Of a DNA stretch of 5,916 bases, positions 5,299 through 5,916 are shown piece after piece; positions within the stretch are counted from its first letter, which is position 1, and every line of letters starts with the position of its first letter. Both the position numbers and the translations under genes were made by a program. Origin of the DNA: Thiohalobacter sp. (GTDB lineage Bacteria; Pseudomonadota; Gammaproteobacteria; Thiohalobacterales; Thiohalobacteraceae); NCBI GenBank assembly GCA_027030825.1, contig JALVEM010000007.1, positions 1-5,916 of the forward strand. The letters are read 5' to 3'. The notes under the pieces were generated by a model. The model did no database searches. It was not told where the DNA came from and saw nothing but the letters and a program-made list of their open reading frames with translations.

Positions 5299-5916
5299 GA
5301 GTGTCGCCCGGCTTTCCGGCATCCTGGTCACGCTGCTCGGAGTGGTGACCCTGGTGTTCTTCCTCATTCACTGGATTCCGGGCGACCCGGTCGACGTGAT
5401 GCTGGGCGAGTCCGCCACGCCTTCGGATCGCGAGGCGCTGCGGCACGAACTCGGGCTCGACCGCCCGCTGCTCGAGCAGTATTTCCGCTATCTGAAGGAT
5501 CTGGCCAGCCTGCGGCTGGGCACCTCCCTGCACGAGAAGCGCGAGGTGGGTGCGCTCATCCGCGAGCGGTTGCCGGCCACGCTCGAACTGGCCGCTGCCG
5601 CGCTCGCCCTGACCCTGGTCATCGCCCTGCCGCTGGGGATGCTGGCCGCCGCCCGTCACCGCAGCCTGTGGGATCGTACCGCCATGACCTTCTCTCTGCT
5701 CGGCGTCTCGATCCCGAATTTCTGGCTGGGCCCGCTGCTGATTCTGGTGTTCTCGCTGTGGCTGGGCTGGTTTCCGGTCAGCGGCCGCGAGGCACCCGGT
5801 TCCGTGGTGCTGCCTGCACTGACGCTGGGCGCGTCGCTGGCCGCGATTCTCTCCCGCATGGTGCGCTCCAGCCTGCTGGACGTGCTCGGGGAAGACTATG
5901 TGCGCACGGCGCGAGC
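5297..5916 (+). CDS. DppB-type peptide ABC transporter permease, 3' end outside window
   Basis: The frame is open from ATG 5297 to the window end, giving 206 full codons of a protein that usually has a little over 300 residues. The N-terminus is a membrane helix (about residues 9-27) running into FFLIHWIPGDPV, the characteristic PGDP motif of DppB/OppB permeases. A periplasmic stretch follows with REALRHELGLDRPLLEQYFRYL and LGTSL, then RLPATLELA and further helices near 96-120, 131-158 and 172-190, with the familiar SIPNFWLG between them. The last residues, EDYVRTAR, are the start of the cytoplasmic EAA loop that contacts the ATPase, so the cut falls there. It forms half of the inner-membrane pore of a peptide-type importer and is the natural partner of the binding protein encoded at 896-2386. 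The ATG at 5297 has only a weak GGAA at 5284-5287; an in-frame GTG at 5282 (adding VESFQ) is the alternative. Confidence 0.93.
   Translation, partial: MSVARLSGILVTLLGVVTLVFFLIHWIPGDPVDVMLGESATPSDREALRHELGLDRPLLEQYFRYLKDLASLRLGTSLHEKREVGALIRERLPATLELAAAALALTLVIALPLGMLAAARHRSLWDRTAMTFSLLGVSIPNFWLGPLLILVFSLWLGWFPVSGREAPGSVVLPALTLGASLAAILSRMVRSSLLDVLGEDYVRTAR

Noticed and set aside
5235..5300. Possible leader peptide (21 codons from ATG 5235, or 11 from ATG 5265) whose TGA overlaps the permease ATG
   Set aside because: The ATGA overlap is suggestive, but neither ATG has a ribosome binding site, the 5235 ATG lies upstream of the predicted transcript start, and the peptide has no attenuator-like residue run. 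It would need ribosome profiling to revive.

Overview
The window is gene-dense, high-GC DNA. Its best-supported affiliation is a gammaproteobacterium: the first gene is a YgfX/CptA-type protein, a family typical of Gammaproteobacteria. The purple-sulfur/Thioalkalivibrio-like (Chromatiales) end of the class is my guess from base composition and repeat style, not something proven here. No rRNA, tRNA, CRISPR array or transposase gene is visible.

Left block (about 1-2907, + strand): four genes are packed so tightly that each overlaps the next. They are a ygfX-like membrane protein gene (5' end cut by the window edge), a CYTH/triphosphate-tunnel phosphohydrolase, a lipoprotein substrate-binding protein of a peptide ABC importer (SBP_bac_5 family), and a YkuD-fold L,D-transpeptidase-family enzyme with no signal peptide. 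The overlaps are 41, 7 and 4 bases, so the block reads as one translationally coupled operon whose promoter lies upstream of the window.

Middle block (2906-5149): a 146-bp element with near-perfect 17-bp terminal inverted repeats starts inside the stop codon of the YkuD gene. It fills the gap between two convergent transcription units. The unit facing back on the - strand is a two-gene operon, a DUF2892 mini membrane protein followed by a membrane-anchored GGDEF-EAL cyclic-di-GMP enzyme. Both catalytic domains carry their recognisable active-site motifs.

Right block (5150-5916): a roughly 150-bp divergent intergenic region contains overlapping candidate promoters for both directions, a short direct repeat and a 19-bp interrupted palindrome. 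It leads into a DppB-type peptide ABC transporter permease that runs off the right edge of the window.

Working hypothesis: the binding protein, the cytoplasmic-looking YkuD enzyme and the DppB-type permease belong to one job, importing peptides (plausibly murein peptides) and trimming them in the cytoplasm. The reverse-oriented c-di-GMP pair and the repeat sit between the parts of that importer. This hypothesis is the most interesting thing in the window; the rest looks like recognisable families in an unusual arrangement.
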